From: an uncultured Lachnospiraceae bacterium | GTDB lineage: Bacteria > Bacillota > Clostridia > Lachnospirales > Lachnospiraceae | Direction: 5' to 3' | Assembly: GCA_910588215.1 (NCBI GenBank) | Contig: CAJUQJ010000002.1 | Span: 62,001 to 126,000, forward strand | DNA: 64,000 nt | In this document: positions 62,073-64,000 of the stretch, in pieces | Layout of the letters: each line of letters starts with the position of its first letter | Position numbering within the stretch: position 1 is the stretch's first letter | Made by a program: the position numbers and the translations under genes | The notes under the pieces: model-generated | What the model saw: the letters and a program-made list of their open reading frames with translations, nothing else | What the model was told of the DNA's origin: nothing | The model's database searches: none

Positions 62073-62263
62073 ATGCGGTAGTAACAGTTCAGCCATGAAA
62101 TAATCTGCGGACTGTGTGGGGGTGCTTGCACACAAAACACTGGCAGCAGATTATTTTATGAGCGGAGCGCCCTCAGATGAAATAAAAGTTGAGCCGCAAA
62201 GCGGCGTCGGCTGCGCAGCAGACGCTTTTATGAATGAGGAGGGCTGAACTGTTACATGCGGTA
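62073..62263. mobile_element. IS66-like miniature inverted-repeat element with 8-bp target duplication
   Basis: Perfect 14-bp inverted ends GTAACAGTTCAGCC (62081-62094) and GGCTGAACTGTTAC (62242-62255) bound a 175-bp element flanked by the direct repeat ATGCGGTA (62073-62080 and 62256-62263). GTAA ends and 8-bp duplications are hallmarks of the IS66 family. No transposase is coded inside. Inner stems: AAATAATCTGC/GCAGATTATTT (62098-62108, 62146-62156), GCCGC/GCGGC (62193-62205), ATAAAAG/CTTTTAT (62182-62188, 62225-62231). Confidence 0.85.
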
Positions 62264-62395
62264 AAAAAAGGATAGAAAAAAATATGGATTTTTTTGAATA
62301 ACAGAGGTAGAATATACTATGTAATCCTAAATGCAAGGATACATCCGCGATCATGAAAGATTCTTTATAAAGCTGGAAAGGCATGATAGAGTTAT

Positions 62396-63244
62396 ATGAA
62401 ACTGGATATGCATTGTCACACAAAAGAAGGTTCTCCGGATTGTAAACTGGAATTACTGGAAAATATAGAAATACTGAAGCAGAAGGGTTACCACGGCATG
62501 CTGATCACAGATCACGATTCCTATAAAGCATACCGGTATTATAAGAAGCTTCCTCAGAAGCCTGAAGATTTCATAGTGTTGAAGGGTATAGAATACGATA
62601 CGATCGACGCCGGACATATGTTGATCATTATGCCTGTCGGTGTCAAGCTGCCCATATTAGAATTGCGCGGGCTGCCCGTCATCCTGCTGATCGAGATTGT
62701 TCATCGCTATGGCGGTATCATCGGGCCGGCTCATCCCTGCGGTGAGAAATTCTTAAGCATACGCAATACTTTACATGGCAGACTTGCACAGATCATCTAC
62801 CGGCGTTTCGATTTCGTAGAAGGCTATAACGCCTGTGAAGATGCAGACTCTAACATGCGCGCCATGCAGCTTGCCAGCCGATATCATCTACCGTGCATCG
62901 GCGGAAGCGATTCTCATAAGGCCGCCTGTGTCGGTTTTGGTTACACGATACTGCAGGAATACATTACCAATGAGACAGAATTGATCCATTACATCAAAGC
63001 CGGCAAGACCACCATAATCGGCGGCCGGCACTACGATCATACGACGAAGGATAAACTGGGCAAGATCAACGACGTCCTCGTTTATTCTTTCTGGTTCTAC
63101 AACAAGGCGTGTGCTCTGTTTCGCCGCAAGGCAAGAAATCTTGAATTGATGGAGAATCAGATCATAGAATCGATCCGTTCAGGCCATCGATTACACAGAC
63201 GTTATAGTTCGCTCGGTCACAAGGACGATCATGCCACTGTATAA
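62396..63244 (+). CDS. PHP-domain metal-dependent phosphoesterase
   Basis: 282 residues with the PHP metal-binding motifs: MHCHTKEGSPDC, LITDHDSYKAY, LKGIEYD, GPAHPCGE and the C-terminal GGSDSHK. Members of this family hydrolyse 3',5'-bisphosphate nucleotides or other phosphoesters. Single gene. The rest of the gap back to spoIIIAA (61986-62395) holds the miniature element and no other gene. Its last codons form the left arm of a terminator. Confidence 0.88.
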   Translation: MKLDMHCHTKEGSPDCKLELLENIEILKQKGYHGMLITDHDSYKAYRYYKKLPQKPEDFIVLKGIEYDTIDAGHMLIIMPVGVKLPILELRGLPVILLIEIVHRYGGIIGPAHPCGEKFLSIRNTLHGRLAQIIYRRFDFVEGYNACEDADSNMRAMQLASRYHLPCIGGSDSHKAACVGFGYTILQEYITNETELIHYIKAGKTTIIGGRHYDHTTKDKLGKINDVLVYSFWFYNKACALFRRKARNLELMENQIIESIRSGHRLHRRYSSLGHKDDHATV

Positions 63245-63266
63245 GTGATCTGATCGTCCTTTTTTA
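63221..63266 (+). terminator. Terminator overlapping the 3' end of the PHP gene
   Basis: AAGGACGATCA (63221-63231) pairs with TGATCGTCCTT (63251-63261), followed by TTTTTATT. The left arm is inside the coding sequence (codons for KDDHATV). It sits between convergent genes. Confidence 0.85.
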
Positions 63267-64000
63267 TTCCTGATCATCCTCTTCACGCTGTTGTTCACCA
63301 CTTACGATATGCTTTAATTCTTCCAGAACATTCTTAAACTTCTTGGAGACCATAGTAGGATTGCTGCGGATCATATCCCGTTTATAAAATCCCAGCATCT
63401 CACTGTAGTTCTTCTGCGCATCAATATAGTGACTGAATCTTCCTCGAAGTTCTGCAATCTCTTCTCTGATTCCCTCTCCATACGCTGCAGGCATGTTCTG
63501 AATACTCTCCTTTAAACTTACAAAACGCTGTTTTAATCCGGAGCTCAGCTCTGCCAAGCTTTGTTCATTCTCCTGACGGCGCTGCAGTTTTTCCGCATCG
63601 TTAAAAGCAATGATCACATCCAAGCGACGTTGCAGACGTTCTACTTCTTCTTTTAGTTTCTGCATCTTATCAAGCAGATCCCGGATTTCCATAGCAGCCT
63701 TGAAAGACAACGTAAAATCAACCACAATATATATCGTAAGAAGCATTGTTAACGGAAATAGCAAACTCCCTGGTATCAACAGTACAAACTGCTCCACCGG
63801 CCTATGCACGACTCTGGTCATTAGAATCGTCAAAAACCCCCAGGCAATAGATGAGCTTAGACAGATATGTCCCTGAAAGTTGAAGGGCTGCTTTGAATAG
63901 TCCCAATACCTGACTTTGAACAAGGCTTCCATCGTAACACCCGTTATATATTCCAGCGCCGTGGCCCCGATCACACCGGCGATATAGGTAAGCAAAATAT
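63264..64000 (-). CDS. CmpB-type membrane protein (putative ABC transporter, type IV), 5' end outside window
   Basis: At least 245 residues. The visible N-terminal part has TALEYITGVTMEALFKVRYWDYSKQPFNFQGHICLSSSIAWGFL, the signature of the family called putative ABC transporter CmpB (PF06541), with three or four transmembrane helices. It then has a long cytoplasmic, coiled-coil tail (residues about 100-243), longer than in most members. The frame stays open to the window end, so the start lies beyond it. Confidence 0.8.
   Translation of the reverse strand, partial: ILLTYIAGVIGATALEYITGVTMEALFKVRYWDYSKQPFNFQGHICLSSSIAWGFLTILMTRVVHRPVEQFVLLIPGSLLFPLTMLLTIYIVVDFTLSFKAAMEIRDLLDKMQKLKEEVERLQRRLDVIIAFNDAEKLQRRQENEQSLAELSSGLKQRFVSLKESIQNMPAAYGEGIREEIAELRGRFSHYIDAQKNYSEMLGFYKRDMIRSNPTMVSKKFKNVLEELKHIVSGEQQREEDDQE

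Noticed and set aside
62151..62423. Minus-strand open frame of 90 codons
   Set aside because: It runs through the IS66-like miniature element and antisense to the start of the PHP gene; no family resemblance.

Overview
The window looks like a chromosomal segment of a spore-forming, anaerobic Clostridia bacterium, most likely a member of the Lachnospiraceae. The reasons are the complete spoIIIA operon (spoIIIAA-AH), spoIVB, coat-type proteins, the paired glgC/glgD glycogen genes, rubrerythrin, ferredoxin-rich flavoenzymes, a DUF5692 membrane protein, and the order ispA-dxs-tlyA-nadK-argR-recN-spoIVB. No rRNA, tRNA, CRISPR array, prophage or complete insertion sequence was recognised. Most genes lie on the minus strand.

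Layout. 1-2.6 kb: a Bce-type peptide-resistance module (response regulator, sensor kinase, ABC ATPase running off the left edge). 2.7-8.2 kb: a hairpin repeat pair, then an operon hypB - large iron-sulfur flavoprotein - hypA - DUF5692. 8.5-10.8 kb: glgC-glgD. 11-13.4 kb: a three-gene osmoprotectant ABC transporter with a well-formed promoter and paired operators. 13.5-18.5 kb: rubrerythrin, a Gfo/Idh/MocA oxidoreductase, Xaa-Pro aminopeptidase and a DUF362 ferredoxin-like protein. 18.7-20.4 kb: an SOS-controlled Y-family polymerase with YolD. 20.4-27.1 kb: an Asp/Tyr-rich membrane protein, then the housekeeping operon yicC-remA-gmk-rpoZ-rimO-pgsA-cinA, with rqcH divergent. 29.3-33.3 kb: two small coat-type proteins, a MurJ/SpoVB-like flippase and glgA.

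33.5-62 kb corresponds to the Bacillus/Clostridia supercluster spoIIIA - accBC - asp23 - nusB - folD - xseAB - ispA - dxs - tlyA - argR - recN - spoIVB - spo0A, with clear changes. accB, accC and folD are absent. A transglutaminase protein and prfC sit between spoIIIAH and asp23. A YesMN-type two-component system plus an Lpl-type sugar ABC transporter occupy the place directly after spoIVB where spo0A normally lies. Beyond that cassette is a Spo0A-like protein that has the DNA-binding domain but no receiver domain.

Three kinds of small non-autonomous repeats were found by reading the sequence: an IS66-like miniature element with perfect 14-bp ends and an 8-bp target duplication (62.1 kb); a 166-bp palindromic element with 15-bp ends at the 3' end of prfC, with a relic at the 3' end of the Bce regulator, which in both places supplies the stop codon of the neighbouring gene; and a dispersed hairpin module that forms the leader of hypA and fills an unusual gap inside the spoIIIA operon. 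The right edge holds a PHP-domain phosphoesterase and a partial CmpB-type membrane protein.
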